Assembly (NCBI RefSeq): GCF_001583695.1 | Contig: NZ_LOBC01000017.1 | Coordinates: forward strand, 310,001 to 374,000 | Source: Bacillus wiedmannii | GTDB taxonomy: Bacteria; Bacillota; Bacilli; Bacillales; Bacillaceae_G | Direction: 5' to 3' | DNA length: 64,000 nucleotides | Part shown: positions 26,329-34,619 of the stretch, in pieces | Position numbering within the stretch: the first letter of the stretch is position 1 | How the letters are laid out: every line of letters begins with the position of its first letter | Position numbers and translations under genes: made by a program | Notes under the pieces: model-generated | Database searches by the model: none | The model's input: only the letters and a program-made list of their open reading frames with translations | Told to the model about the DNA's origin: nothing

Positions 26329-26388
26329 CCCGATTGGTGAGGGCTGATAATCCGCGGGTAAAAAACATCCCACTGATTAAAGTTTCAC
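26329..26388 (+). mobile_element. short bcr1-like element (60 bp) with TTTAT flanks
   Basis: CCCGATTGGTGAGGGCTGAT at the left and CCCACTGATTAAAGTTTCAC at the right equal the 3' half of the 30524-30666 copy. Perfect TTTAT repeats lie at 26324-26328 and 26389-26393. The 5' ACGGGCAGT hairpin half is absent. Confidence 0.75.
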
Positions 26389-26432
26389 TTTATCTTTCTA
26401 TACTCTCATTAACTCATGGTTATGTACACATG

Positions 26433-26993
26433 TCAAGACAACTTATTACAGTAGAAAAAGCCAACCTTTTCGTTGGCTTTTTCATATGCAATGGCTCCTT
26501 TTTGTTTTGCCAATTGCTGAAATGATTTTTTCGACTTCACAATCCATACTTTCGTTCCAATTGGAATGCGGTCAAATAAATACTCCACATCGTTTTTCTT
26601 CATTCTTATACATCCTTGTGAAATATACTTTCCAATTGAACTAGGTTGGTTTGTTCCATGTATTCCATATTTACTTCCATCAGTTCCTCTTGCATTAAAT
26701 CCAATCCACCTTGACCCAAGTGGATTTTTCGGTGACCCACCTGGAATATCCTTCGCAATATAATACGGATCCTTCGCTTTCATTACAACATCAAAAGTTC
26801 CCTCTGGAGTTAATTCATTTGTCTTCCCTGTCGCTACTGGAAAAACCTTTTGAATCTTTCCATCGTCAATATAAGCTAGTTTATTCGTCGCTTTATTTAC
26901 AATAATAAAAGGATCTCCGGCACGTGGATTGTCACCAAGAGGCCAAATAGGCGATAAAGAAAGACATAATATGAAAGAGAGAAGATACGGCAT
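26433..26993 (-). CDS. exported L,D-transpeptidase (YkuD domain)
   Basis: 186 residues. A signal peptide (about 1-20) precedes a YkuD catalytic domain beginning DPFIIVNKATNKLAYIDDGK. The active-site signature HGTNQPSSIGKYISQGCIRM (His, Gly, Cys; about 123-142) is complete. Such enzymes cross-link or anchor peptidoglycan stem peptides through 3-3 linkages outside the membrane. AGGTAGGA precedes the ATG. The last 15 codons (EKANEKVGFFYCNKLS) contain a terminator-like hairpin, so the normal end of the protein may have been extended by loss of an earlier stop. Confidence 0.92.
   Translation of the reverse strand: MPYLLSFILCLSLSPIWPLGDNPRAGDPFIIVNKATNKLAYIDDGKIQKVFPVATGKTNELTPEGTFDVVMKAKDPYYIAKDIPGGSPKNPLGSRWIGFNARGTDGSKYGIHGTNQPSSIGKYISQGCIRMKKNDVEYLFDRIPIGTKVWIVKSKKSFQQLAKQKGAIAYEKANEKVGFFYCNKLS
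26454..26483 (-). terminator. terminator-like hairpin inside the 3' end of the L,D-transpeptidase gene
   Basis: GAAAAAGCCAAC and GTTGGCTTTTTC pair perfectly over 12 bp around a six-base loop, ending in TTTTTC on the minus strand, 18 bases before the stop codon. Confidence 0.65.
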
Positions 26994-27008
26994 AATAATT
27001 CCTACCTT

Positions 27009-27977
27009 CTATATAAGTTCTTTTATATTATCCTTTCCCTTAAAACGGCTTTTAATGAGTAAATATTGTTCCATTTCATACACAAGTTGAACAAGCTTCG
27101 CACGTATCTCAAATTCTTCACGTGTAACGGGCAATGGCATGTCTCTAAATAATTCTCTCATTTCTTGAAGCTGTCTTAAGGAAATAACCCCAGTACTCTC
27201 AGGGCTAATAGCATTTCCAATGTTTTCAACCACATCCGCAATCATATCAGCTTGTTCATATGTCCATGATAAAGAAGCTGCTAATGGTATCATCCGTTCT
27301 AAAATTTCGAATTGTTGCATGCGCATATTAAAATAACGATAATAATAGCCATCTTCTCGCATAAATGCATTCTCAAGTTTCTTAAACGATAAATCCCTTG
27401 CTTCATTTAGCATATTTTCAGTTTCAATAAGTTCTGCCCCGCTCCAGCTACTTTCTCTGTTTCGTAAATACACGACCATTTCAAACAAAATTGTTTTAAA
27501 ATTACTTTCTATTGTATCCTGATACTCTTTTAGCTTATTTTCACTACTTGGCATATACATATTCACTAATAAAGCCACGCTAATTCCTATCGTTAATATC
27601 GCAATTTCATTCCCAACAATAAGCCATGTAATTTGTTTCAATGAATATAGATGCATCACAATAACTGAACTTGTGACAATACCTTCTTGAATTTTAAGCA
27701 TAACTGCAGTCGGAATAAATGTAAGTAATAATATACTAATTGCAAGTGGTGTATATCCAATTGTTTCAAAAATACAAAAAGCGAATACCATTGATAATAC
27801 ACAAGCTAAAAAACGATGTAACGACACTTGAAGTGATTTACGTTTCGTATTTTGTACACATAATATAACTAAAATGCCCGCTGAACTATAAAATTCTAAT
27901 CCTAATAACTGCGCAATAAAAACTGCTGCGCCTGTCCCTATTGCTGTTTTTACTGTACGGTATCCAATTTTGAACAT
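27009..27977 (-). CDS. yqjA: aromatic acid exporter family membrane protein (YqjA-like)
   Basis: 322 residues from ATG 27977 (AGGAGCAGTGCT before it); the open frame extends to 28034 without a site. The N-terminal half has about six membrane segments of the FUSC/DUF939 type (KIGYRTVKTAIGTGAAVF...), and the C-terminal half is a soluble helical domain (about 150-322). Bacillus YqjA has the same size and layout. FUSC-type proteins are linked to efflux of aromatic acids; the substrate here is unknown. Confidence 0.85.
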   Translation of the reverse strand: MFKIGYRTVKTAIGTGAAVFIAQLLGLEFYSSAGILVILCVQNTKRKSLQVSLHRFLACVLSMVFAFCIFETIGYTPLAISILLLTFIPTAVMLKIQEGIVTSSVIVMHLYSLKQITWLIVGNEIAILTIGISVALLVNMYMPSSENKLKEYQDTIESNFKTILFEMVVYLRNRESSWSGAELIETENMLNEARDLSFKKLENAFMREDGYYYRYFNMRMQQFEILERMIPLAASLSWTYEQADMIADVVENIGNAISPESTGVISLRQLQEMRELFRDMPLPVTREEFEIRAKLVQLVYEMEQYLLIKSRFKGKDNIKELI

Positions 27978-28018
27978 AGCACTGCTCCTATATGTATAAA
28001 CGTATTTACAGTTAGTAT

Positions 28019-28049
28019 AAAAAAAGGATGACACAATGTCATCCTTTTC
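28019..28049 (-). terminator. terminator of the art operon
   Basis: AAAAAGGATGACA and TGTCATCCTTTT around CAA, followed by a T-run on the minus strand after the ATPase gene. Confidence 0.85.
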
Positions 28050-28077
28050 TTCTTATTATTCACGCAACCTTTACATA

Positions 28078-28800
28078 TTACAATATTTTTTGTAAAAATT
28101 GTTGCGCACGTTCACTTTTCGGTGCTACAAAAAATTCTGCTGGCGCACTATCTTCTACAAGCTTTCCACCATCTAAAAAGAGAACACGATCTGCTACTTC
28201 TTTTGCAAATCCCATTTCATGTGTAACAATCACCATTGTCATTCCTGTCGTAACTAATGATTTCATAACTTCTAACACTTCTTTTACCATCTCTGGATCT
28301 AGTGCTGATGTTGGTTCATCAAATAACATAACTTCTGGTTCCATCGCTAACGCTCTCGCAATTGCTACACGTTGCTTTTGTCCTCCAGAAAGACGATTGG
28401 GATACGTATCTTTTTTATTTAATAAACCGACCTTTTCTAAAAGTTTCTCGGCTTTCTTGTCAGCTTCTTGTTTCGTTACTCCTTTTACATTGATAGGAGC
28501 ATACGTAATATTTTCTAATACAGTCATATGAGGAAATAGGTGAAAATGCTGAAATACCATCCCGACATTTTCACGAACGTGCATAATATTCGTTTTCGGA
28601 TTCGTTACTTCTTCCGTTCCAATCCAAATGTGACCATTTGTCGGTGCTTCTAGCACATTCATACAACGTAAAAATGTTGATTTCCCTGATCCAGACGGTC
28701 CAATAATTGCTACTACTTCCCCTTTTTCAATCGTTGTTGTAATCCCTTTTAATACTTCGTTTTTTCCAAATGATTTATGAAGGTTTTCAATTTTAATCAC
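28078..28800 (-). CDS. artM: amino-acid ABC transporter ATPase
   Basis: 240 residues, typical PAAT-family ATPase. Walker [10 protein letters not shown] (about 33-41), Q-loop [18 protein letters not shown], signature [15 protein letters not shown] (about 133-147), Walker [15 protein letters not shown] and the switch His in VTHEMGFA. It energises uptake with the permease at 28793-29452, overlapping its stop by 8 bases, and the binding protein at 29489-30268. Bacillus ArtPQM (YqiXYZ) transports arginine or other basic amino acids; that substrate is inferred from synteny. Confidence 0.92.
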   Translation of the reverse strand: MIKIENLHKSFGKNEVLKGITTTIEKGEVVAIIGPSGSGKSTFLRCMNVLEAPTNGHIWIGTEEVTNPKTNIMHVRENVGMVFQHFHLFPHMTVLENITYAPINVKGVTKQEADKKAEKLLEKVGLLNKKDTYPNRLSGGQKQRVAIARALAMEPEVMLFDEPTSALDPEMVKEVLEVMKSLVTTGMTMVIVTHEMGFAKEVADRVLFLDGGKLVEDSAPAEFFVAPKSERAQQFLQKIL

Positions 28801-29452
28801 TTCTCTTCATTCTCCCTTCAATTGCCTTCCCGACTAATGTAAGAATAATGACTAGCATATAATAAATTAGTCCAACAAAAAGTAATGGTTCAAGATATTT
28901 AAACGTCTCACCGCCTACAATGTAAGCACGGCGCATTAAATCGGTCGCTCCTATTACTGTTACTACAGCCGATTCTTTCGTAAGTGTCGCAAACTCGTTC
29001 ACAAGCGCTGGTAATATATTTTTTAATGCTTGAGGGAAAATGATATTTCGCATCATTTTCCCGTAAGGAATCCCTAAAGCCATCGCTGCTTCTGTTTGTC
29101 CTTTATCAACCGCTTGAATGCCGGCACGAATTACCTCTGACATATATGCACCTGAATTTAAGCTAAATGCTAATACAGCTGCTACGAATGCTGGTATTTC
29201 ATAACCAATTATTTGCGGGACACCGAAATAAATAATCATTAATTGCAATACAAGTGGTGTACCACGGAAAATTGATGTATAAAAATCTGCCGCTATATTT
29301 AATGCTCGTATTCTAGCAATTTTGCAAAGTGCTAATAACGTTCCTAAAATAAACCCAACTAACGCTGATACTGCTACAATTTTCAAAGTAACTTCTAGGC
29401 CTTTTAGTATATATGGTATCGAAGGCGTAATCGCCGAAAAATCTAAGTTCAT
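28793..29452 (-). CDS. artQ: amino-acid ABC transporter permease
   Basis: 219 residues from ATG 29452 ([18 protein letters not shown]), which GAGGGGA serves at nine bases; upstream in-frame codons at 29461 and 29470 are too close to or inside that site. Five membrane segments and the EAA loop [23 protein letters not shown] (around residues 135-157) identify a polar amino-acid permease of the HisM type. Partner of the adjacent ATPase and lipoprotein. Confidence 0.92.
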   Translation of the reverse strand: MNLDFSAITPSIPYILKGLEVTLKIVAVSALVGFILGTLLALCKIARIRALNIAADFYTSIFRGTPLVLQLMIIYFGVPQIIGYEIPAFVAAVLAFSLNSGAYMSEVIRAGIQAVDKGQTEAAMALGIPYGKMMRNIIFPQALKNILPALVNEFATLTKESAVVTVIGATDLMRRAYIVGGETFKYLEPLLFVGLIYYMLVIILTLVGKAIEGRMKRSD

Positions 29453-29488
29453 TCTTTTCATTCCCCTCACAGAAAAGTGAAAGGCAGC

Positions 29489-30268
29489 TTACTTCTCGCT
29501 GCCAAACCATTTCTTCACTAATTTATCCATTTCTCCATTTTCTTGCATTTTTTTAATTACTTTATTAAATTCTGCTGTTTTATCACTGTTTTTCGGAAGG
29601 GCAATTGCTGCTCCTACTTCTTCTGGTGCTTCTTTAATTTCAATTCCTTGTAATTCTTTCATTTTTTCTAAATAATTTTTAGCAACTGTGTCTTCTATAA
29701 TTGCAGCGTCAAAACGACCAGCTTTAATTTCTTGTACGATTTCTGGTATACGGTCACGTCCCTCAACTTTGAAATCTACTTGTTTTTTAAATTCTGCTGC
29801 TTTCTCTTCTTGAATAGATCCTGTTTGTACTCCTACTTTTTTTCCTTTTAAATCCTCTACAGATTTAATGTTAGAATCCTTTTTAGAAACGACCATGTTT
29901 TTTGCAACAAAATAAATATCTGTGAAATCAACATTATTTTTACGCTCTGCCGTTGGCGTCATACCTGCCATTACGAAATCAACTTTTCCTGAGCTAAGAG
30001 ATGCTAATAAACCACCAAAATCCATATCTTTCACTTTCACTTCATAACCAAGTTCTTTTCCGATATATTTAGCAACATCAACATCAAAGCCGATAATTTC
30101 ATCACTTTTTGAAGCTTCTACGTATTCATATGGTTTATAATCTGCTGAAGTCCCCATAACCAGTACTTTTTTATTTTTTCCAGTAGCTTTTTCTTCCCCA
30201 TTACTACATGCGCTGAACATACTTACAATTAAAATAAGTGCAAACGATATTGATAATAACTTCTTCAT
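29489..30268 (-). CDS. artP: amino-acid ABC transporter substrate-binding lipoprotein
   Basis: 259 residues. Signal peptide with lipobox FSAC (Cys at about 21), so membrane-anchored after lipidation. The mature part is a family 3 periplasmic-type binding protein: YKPYEYVEASKSDEIIGFDVD near the N-terminus, KVDFVMAGMTPTAERKNNVDF and GVQTGSIQEE in the middle. GGGGGAAAGA precedes the ATG. First gene of artP-artQ-artM. The ligand is probably a basic amino acid, by synteny only. Confidence 0.93.
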   Translation of the reverse strand: MKKLLSISFALILIVSMFSACSNGEEKATGKNKKVLVMGTSADYKPYEYVEASKSDEIIGFDVDVAKYIGKELGYEVKVKDMDFGGLLASLSSGKVDFVMAGMTPTAERKNNVDFTDIYFVAKNMVVSKKDSNIKSVEDLKGKKVGVQTGSIQEEKAAEFKKQVDFKVEGRDRIPEIVQEIKAGRFDAAIIEDTVAKNYLEKMKELQGIEIKEAPEEVGAAIALPKNSDKTAEFNKVIKKMQENGEMDKLVKKWFGSEK

Positions 30269-30328
30269 CTTTCTTCCCCCTAATGATGTATATTTAAAAG
30301 TTTAATAGAATATTTATTCGATGTTTGT

Positions 30329-30357
30329 ATTGTATCAGCACTTTCATTTTTATGCAA
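30329..30357 (-). promoter_or_regulatory. probable promoter of artPQM
   Basis: Minus-strand TTGCAT (30352-30357), 17-base spacer and TACAAT (30329-30334), about 60 bases before artP. Confidence 0.55.
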
Positions 30358-30466
30358 TATATAAAATAAAAATAGATTTAAAAACACTATTAACAATGTT
30401 TAACATGTATAAAATAATGCATAAAATAACATGACTATGCATGTCCCATAAATTTTAATACTAAAT

Positions 30467-30513
30467 AAAAAAGGCGGTACATCCACTTGATTGTGGACGT
30501 ACCGCCTTTTTGC
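30467..30513 (-). terminator. original terminator of brxB, now displaced
   Basis: AAAAAGGCGGTAC, GTCCAC with a short loop and the complementary arm form a stem of about 18 bp followed by TTTTTT on the minus strand. It is separated from the brxB stop by the bcr1-like element, so it ends a longer 3' untranslated region. Confidence 0.85.
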
Positions 30514-30523
30514 TTATTTTTAT

Positions 30524-30666
30524 CCCGCTTTAACGGGCAGTAAGACTCCATCTCAACATTTAGCAAAAACAAAGAAGTTAGATGGGGATCAACTGCCCGT
30601 AAAAGCCCGATTGGTGAGGGCTGATAATCGGTGGGGATAAACCACCCCCACTGATTAAAGTTTCAC
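30524..30666 (+). mobile_element. bcr1-like non-autonomous repeat element inserted at the brxB stop codon
   Basis: 143 bp between perfect TTTAT repeats at 30519-30523 and 30667-30671. It contains a 9-bp inverted repeat ACGGGCAGT/ACTGCCCGT enclosing a second arm, then GCCCGATTGGTGAGGGCTGAT and a strong GGTGGGG/CCCCCAC hairpin, ending GATTAAAGTTTCAC. It shares these blocks with 20036-20182 and 26329-26388. No coding capacity. The right TTTAT contains the brxB stop codon. Confidence 0.85.
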
Positions 30667-30667
30667 T

Positions 30668-31102
30668 TTATAGTTCTTCACAATTCTCTTCGAAATAAGA
30701 TTGTAGTTTTGCAATAACTTGCATTGGTTCATGACCTTCAATTTCATGACGTTCTACCATCGTTACAATTTTTCCATCTTTTAATAAAGCGAATGATGGA
30801 GAAGAAGGTGGATATCCTTCGAAATATTCACGAGCTTTTGCTGTTGCTTCTTTATCTTGACCTGCAAACACCGTTACAAGATGGTTAGGACGTTTATCAT
30901 AATGTACGGAATGCGCAGCAGCAGGACGAGCAATACCACCTGCACAACCACATACAGAGTTTACCATTACAAGTGTTGTTCCATTTCTTTTAAACGCTTC
31001 TTCTACTGCTTCCGGCGTCGTCAATTCTGTATATCCAGCAGAGACAATCTCTTCACGTGCTTGGCGGACAACATCATTCATAAAAAAGTTAAAATTAATC
31101 AA
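30668..31102 (-). CDS. brxB: bacilliredoxin BrxB (YqiW)
   Basis: 144 residues. The CGC motif at residues 51-53 within [16 protein letters not shown] is the bacilliredoxin active site, which removes bacillithiol from S-bacillithiolated proteins. The [25 protein letters not shown] stretch and ERHEIEGH near the end are family-typical. It starts at a TTG (31100-31102) with GAGGAGGG at ideal spacing, slightly shorter N-terminally than some homologues. Its stop codon lies within the target duplication of the repeat at 30524-30666. Position next to artPQM matches Bacillus yqiW-yqiXYZ. Confidence 0.93.
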   Translation of the reverse strand: MINFNFFMNDVVRQAREEIVSAGYTELTTPEAVEEAFKRNGTTLVMVNSVCGCAGGIARPAAAHSVHYDKRPNHLVTVFAGQDKEATAKAREYFEGYPPSSPSFALLKDGKIVTMVERHEIEGHEPMQVIAKLQSYFEENCEEL

Positions 31103-31187
31103 TCTTTTCCCTCCTCTAAAACTATCTATTTGTATCTTACCAGTTAATGTTTATGAAATACAAGTAAGTTTACTTGTATTTGGGTAT

Positions 31188-31225
31188 AGAAAAGGTGTTA
31201 GAGCTCTTGCTCTAACACCTTTTCT
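31188..31225 (-). terminator. terminator of yjdF
   Basis: AGAAAAGGTGTTAGAGC pairs perfectly with the mirrored arm around a four-base loop, at the yjdF stop codon. Confidence 0.9.
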
Positions 31226-31632
31226 TAATGGCCACGATGCTTTTGCTTTGCTTTTTGTACTTTAATTAAACGTCTTCTTTGTTTTTCAGCTTCTCGCTTC
31301 TCTTTAGACTGCACTTTCTTTTCTTGTTTATGCAGTTCATAAGATAAGCTAATTGCCTCTTGTGCCTTAGTAAAACGTTTTACATTTACTTCTTTTGCCG
31401 CTTGTCGTATGATACGTTTTATATTTTTTGGACGCTGTTTTTCTTTCACTTCCACACCGCATTTTGCAACGTGCTGGAAATATGCTAACATTGGACCATT
31501 CACAAATATAAGTACTTCTTCGTCTGACGGCTCCGTTCCAAAAATATGCCTTGCTCCATACAATTTCCCTGTTTCTTTACATGTAATGATTCCAACAAAA
31601 AATTGGCCATCGTAATATACTGTCAAATCCAT
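31225..31632 (-). CDS. yjdF: YjdF family protein (DUF2992)
   Basis: 135 residues: MDLTVYYDGQFFVGIITC, a central RHIFGTEPSDEEVLIFVNG, then KRFTKAQEAISLSYE and a strongly basic C-terminus (KREAEKQRRRLIKVQKAKQK, HRGH) typical of YjdF. Function unknown, though the basic tail suggests RNA or ligand contacts. In Firmicutes such genes are commonly preceded by the yjdF RNA, a riboswitch for azaaromatic compounds, and an RNA-like leader lies directly upstream here. AAAGGAGGGG serves the ATG and could be the switched site. Confidence 0.9.
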   Translation of the reverse strand: MDLTVYYDGQFFVGIITCKETGKLYGARHIFGTEPSDEEVLIFVNGPMLAYFQHVAKCGVEVKEKQRPKNIKRIIRQAAKEVNVKRFTKAQEAISLSYELHKQEKKVQSKEKREAEKQRRRLIKVQKAKQKHRGH

Positions 31633-31642
31633 TGACAGCCCC

Positions 31643-31748
31643 TCCTTTAAAAAAATTAGAAATACGGGACATCCCGGAGGGGAAGGTTACTGACATGAAA
31701 TCATGCGTCTGGACTACCGACCAGAACTGTGTTTTTGTATTTCTTTCA
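31643..31748 (-). promoter_or_regulatory. yjdF riboswitch leader (azaaromatic-sensing)
   Basis: The 122-bp space between the Nudix stop and yjdF start is unusually structured. On the minus strand: CACAGTTCTGGTCGGTAGTC, CAGACGCATGATTTCATGTC, then CCTTCCCCTCCGGGATGTCC, including CATGA/TCATG and GGGA/TCCC hairpins near the ribosome binding site. Position and length match the yjdF RNA motif. I have not folded it or matched the full consensus. Confidence 0.7.
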
Positions 31749-31754
31749 CTATTA

Positions 31755-32219
31755 TTATATCTTTTTTTCCATAATTTTCATATATTCAGCAATCATTTTT
31801 TTATGCGATCCTACAATATATTCAGGTAGTTCTGTTAGTGGGAAGAATGTAAGCTGAACCGCTTCTTCTTTATTCATAACAAACTCCCCTTCATATTCCT
31901 CGGTATAATAGGCTGTCGTTACGGATTGAAATTCATCACCATTTGCTAATTTTGTAAAATAGTTCGCTCCAGAAAATACATTAATTAATCGTAAGTTCTT
32001 CACTTTTATTCCTGTCTCTTCATATACTTCACGGCAAGCTGTTTCTTCTGGTGATTCGCCAAGCTCCATTAATCCGCCAGGTAGCCCCCATTTTCCGTAA
32101 GGCTCTGTTCTTTGCTGTAATAATACATATCCATTTTCATTTATAACGAGTACAACAGCACCAACTAAAATTAAAGGGCGATGACCAACTACTTTTCGTA
32201 ACTCCTCTACATATCCCAT
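31755..32219 (-). CDS. Nudix hydrolase
   Basis: 154 residues. The Nudix box G49x5E55x7REVxEExGI is complete (GLMELGESPEETACREVYEE, residues 49-68), so it should hydrolyse a nucleoside diphosphate linked to another moiety, with Mg2+. WGLPGG before the box and a YTEEYEGEF stretch after it are common in this group. Substrate not predictable. AGGAGGG precedes the ATG. The yjdF leader starts right after its stop. Confidence 0.92.
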   Translation of the reverse strand: MGYVEELRKVVGHRPLILVGAVVLVINENGYVLLQQRTEPYGKWGLPGGLMELGESPEETACREVYEETGIKVKNLRLINVFSGANYFTKLANGDEFQSVTTAYYTEEYEGEFVMNKEEAVQLTFFPLTELPEYIVGSHKKMIAEYMKIMEKKI

Positions 32220-32288
32220 CGTATCCCTCCTTTTTCGTTGTCCACACTATTGTATCATATGTATGAAACGACAAAATGCGTATATTTT

Positions 32289-32993
32289 TCATTTTTTTAA
32301 CAAAATATTTATTTTATGAGCTTCATCTACTGTAGCTAACATAATGGATTCGACTTCTGCACTCTTCTCTAGAAATTCTCTCGCCCACTCTTCTGTTTTT
32401 CCTACTAAAGCTAGAACATCTTGCTGAATCCTCCCATCCTTTACTAATACAAAAGAAACTGGAGATTTTTTTCCCGCCACTTTCAGATCAAGCCGCGAAA
32501 CTGCTTCATATTCTGGATACCGAAATATAGAAACAACACCATTCGCTTCCCATAATGCTAATCTAATCGTTTGAATATCGCTCACATTTCGCATGCGAAG
32601 TTCCGAAAATAAATATTCCACCGTAATTCTCGCTTTTTTCAAATTGCTAAAATCAATGGAACCATTGTGTATAAGAATAATAGGTGCTGGCTCTAAAAAG
32701 CGTCTCCATCTATCCCATTTCAACATTAAGACTGAGCTTATAATGTGAAGTACAACGAGTATGAACGTTGTAATCATCGAGCCGAATAATCCCACTTTTT
32801 CATCAGATAATGCGTTAGAAATATTCCCACCAAGCAATAACACTAATACAACATCTAAAAAACGAAGTTGCGCGATGGACCTTTGCCCCATCGCTTTCGC
32901 AACTAATATTAAAAATATGTATGCTATAATAGCCCGAATAACCCATTCACTATTAGAAAGATGCCGTGCCCCTTCAAAAATATGCATATGCAT
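32289..32993 (-). CDS. YetF/YdfR-like membrane protein (DUF421)
   Basis: 234 residues from ATG 32993 (AAGGAG nine bases upstream; the frame to 33014 includes that site). Three membrane segments in the first 100 residues, with AKAMGQRSIAQLRFLDVVLVLLLG carrying the typical MGxRS motif, then cytoplasmic alpha/beta modules (PAPIILIHNGSIDFSNLKKA; LRMRNVSDIQTIRLALWEANG). YetF-like proteins occur in spore-formers, some in spore membranes; the exact role is unknown. Confidence 0.85.
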   Translation of the reverse strand: MHMHIFEGARHLSNSEWVIRAIIAYIFLILVAKAMGQRSIAQLRFLDVVLVLLLGGNISNALSDEKVGLFGSMITTFILVVLHIISSVLMLKWDRWRRFLEPAPIILIHNGSIDFSNLKKARITVEYLFSELRMRNVSDIQTIRLALWEANGVVSIFRYPEYEAVSRLDLKVAGKKSPVSFVLVKDGRIQQDVLALVGKTEEWAREFLEKSAEVESIMLATVDEAHKINILLKK

Positions 32994-33063
32994 CACTTTG
33001 CACTCCTTACCCATCTCAAACTGCTACTTTGCTTTAGTTTGCAACGTTTAAGAGCATATATGT

Positions 33064-33099
33064 AAAAAAGCTGATTCGTTTTTAAACGAATCAGCTTTT
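33064..33099 (-). terminator. terminator of rodA
   Basis: AAAAAAGCTGATTCGTTT and AAACGAATCAGCTTTT pair at the end of the gene. Confidence 0.88.
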
Positions 33100-33100
33100 C

Positions 33101-34279
33101 TTACTTGACGGAAAACATATACTTTTTATACGTTTTTCGTACGGATAATATGAGACCCATCATAATCATATTCGAGAACAAGGAACTCCCCCCATATGAT
33201 AAGAACGGTAATGCAATCCCTTTTACAGGCATTAATCCAACGATCATACCGATGTTTTGGAATATTTGAACCGTTAATATCCCAATTGATCCAGCACATA
33301 ATAATGTACCGAATAAATTATCAGCAGAATAACCGATAATAATTGTTCGATATAGTAGTAATAGGAATAAGAATACAACTAACGCTGCTACGATAAATCC
33401 ACCTTCTTCGGCAATTGTAGCGAAAATAAAGTCAGTATGCTTCTCAGGGATATAGACGTTCCCTTCGCCAAATCCTTTCCCTTCCATACCGCCACTACCT
33501 ACAGCTAAAATCGATTGCTGTGTTTGATAACCTTGATCTGTATGTTCAAATGGATCTAACCAACCTAAAATACGTGATTGTTGGTGAGGTTTTAGTAAAG
33601 TAACTAAATTATTAAAGAAGAAATCCTCATACCTTACGTAAATAAATATTAACGCAGATAATATGGTGACTGGAATAACTGTACATAACGCTATCAATTT
33701 CTTCTGAATACCTGACATAAATAAAATACATGCAATTGCAGCAGCATATAAGAACACCATCCCTGTATCCGGTTGGCTATATACAACAGCCATAGGCGGA
33801 AGGGATACAAGCACAATTTTACCTACTAATTGTAAATCCGTTTGGAATGTCCTTGCCATATACTGTGCATTATGTTTCACTGCTATACTTGCTACTACGA
33901 GAAGCAATGAAATTTTGAAAAACTCAGATGGTTGAATTTGTCCAACTAACGGAAATACAAACCATCTTTTTGCACCTAATTTTTCAGGTGTGAAAGTGGA
34001 AACCGGTAGTATTTTCAAAAGAATAAGTGAACCAAATCCGACGATATAAAGTGGCCAAGACAATTTTTGTAATTGATCTAAGTCGATGCTTGCAACAAGC
34101 AATAACAATACAACTCCAATTATGTAGTTCAAACCCTGTTTCATCGCAAAGTTTGCCTCTCCATATTGGCCAGTTTGCTGACTGCTATATATAGCAGCTA
34201 TACTCGTAACACATAATGCTAACAAAATTAATATTAATTTTACATCTAAACTTTTTAGAAACTCGGTACTTCTTTTCAT
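33101..34279 (-). CDS. rodA: SEDS-family peptidoglycan glycosyltransferase RodA
   Basis: 392 residues from ATG 34279, behind AGGAGGATGTC; an in-frame codon at 34297 lacks a site. About ten membrane segments. Family motifs are visible: KRWFVFPLVGQIQPSEFFKI, the catalytic-region LVVASIAVK, the long extracellular loop with WLDPFEHTDQGYQTQQSILAVGSGG and EKHTDFIFATIAEEGG, and GLMPVKGIALPFLSYGGSSLF at the end. It polymerises glycan strands with a partner PBP. RodA, FtsW and SpoVE are close; length and motifs favour RodA. Confidence 0.88.
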   Translation of the reverse strand: MKRSTEFLKSLDVKLILILLALCVTSIAAIYSSQQTGQYGEANFAMKQGLNYIIGVVLLLLVASIDLDQLQKLSWPLYIVGFGSLILLKILPVSTFTPEKLGAKRWFVFPLVGQIQPSEFFKISLLLVVASIAVKHNAQYMARTFQTDLQLVGKIVLVSLPPMAVVYSQPDTGMVFLYAAAIACILFMSGIQKKLIALCTVIPVTILSALIFIYVRYEDFFFNNLVTLLKPHQQSRILGWLDPFEHTDQGYQTQQSILAVGSGGMEGKGFGEGNVYIPEKHTDFIFATIAEEGGFIVAALVVFLFLLLLYRTIIIGYSADNLFGTLLCAGSIGILTVQIFQNIGMIVGLMPVKGIALPFLSYGGSSLFSNMIMMGLILSVRKTYKKYMFSVK

Positions 34280-34592
34280 GACATCCTCCTGAAACATTGT
34301 TACAGCAAAATAAAAAACCAGGAGTCAACATTCTTCATGTTTTGACGACTGATTACACATTATCTATAAAACACTTATATAGAATAACTCTCTTTTTCAT
34401 ACAATACAATATATTATACTACAGTTTCGTCAGTAAGATTTGCCAAAAAAATTATTCTTTTCTTATTTTATATCCATATACCATATATCAGCAATGTATT
34501 TTCATAAATTCCTAATACATAATCGTTCATTGTAAGATTACTGGGGAAGATATTATACATATAGTAGGATGTAGATGAAGAAATAAGATGAT
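34280..34592. other. intergenic stretch, AT-rich, no gene
   Basis: About 310 bases between rodA and the bkd terminator. It must carry the rodA promoter, but no clear consensus is visible. No open frame with a ribosome binding site and no RNA-like palindrome was seen. Confidence 0.6.
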
Positions 34593-34618
34593 AAAAAGCT
34601 CGCATAAGCGAGCTTTTT
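34593..34618 (-). terminator. terminator of the bkd operon
   Basis: AAAAAGCTCGC and GCGAGCTTTTT around ATAA, two bases from the bkdB stop codon. Confidence 0.9.
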
Positions 34619-34619
34619 A

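Noticed and set aside
28028-28531. A 167-codon frame antisense to the artM ATPase
   Set aside because: The opposite strand carries full Walker A, signature and Walker B motifs; the antisense frame has none.
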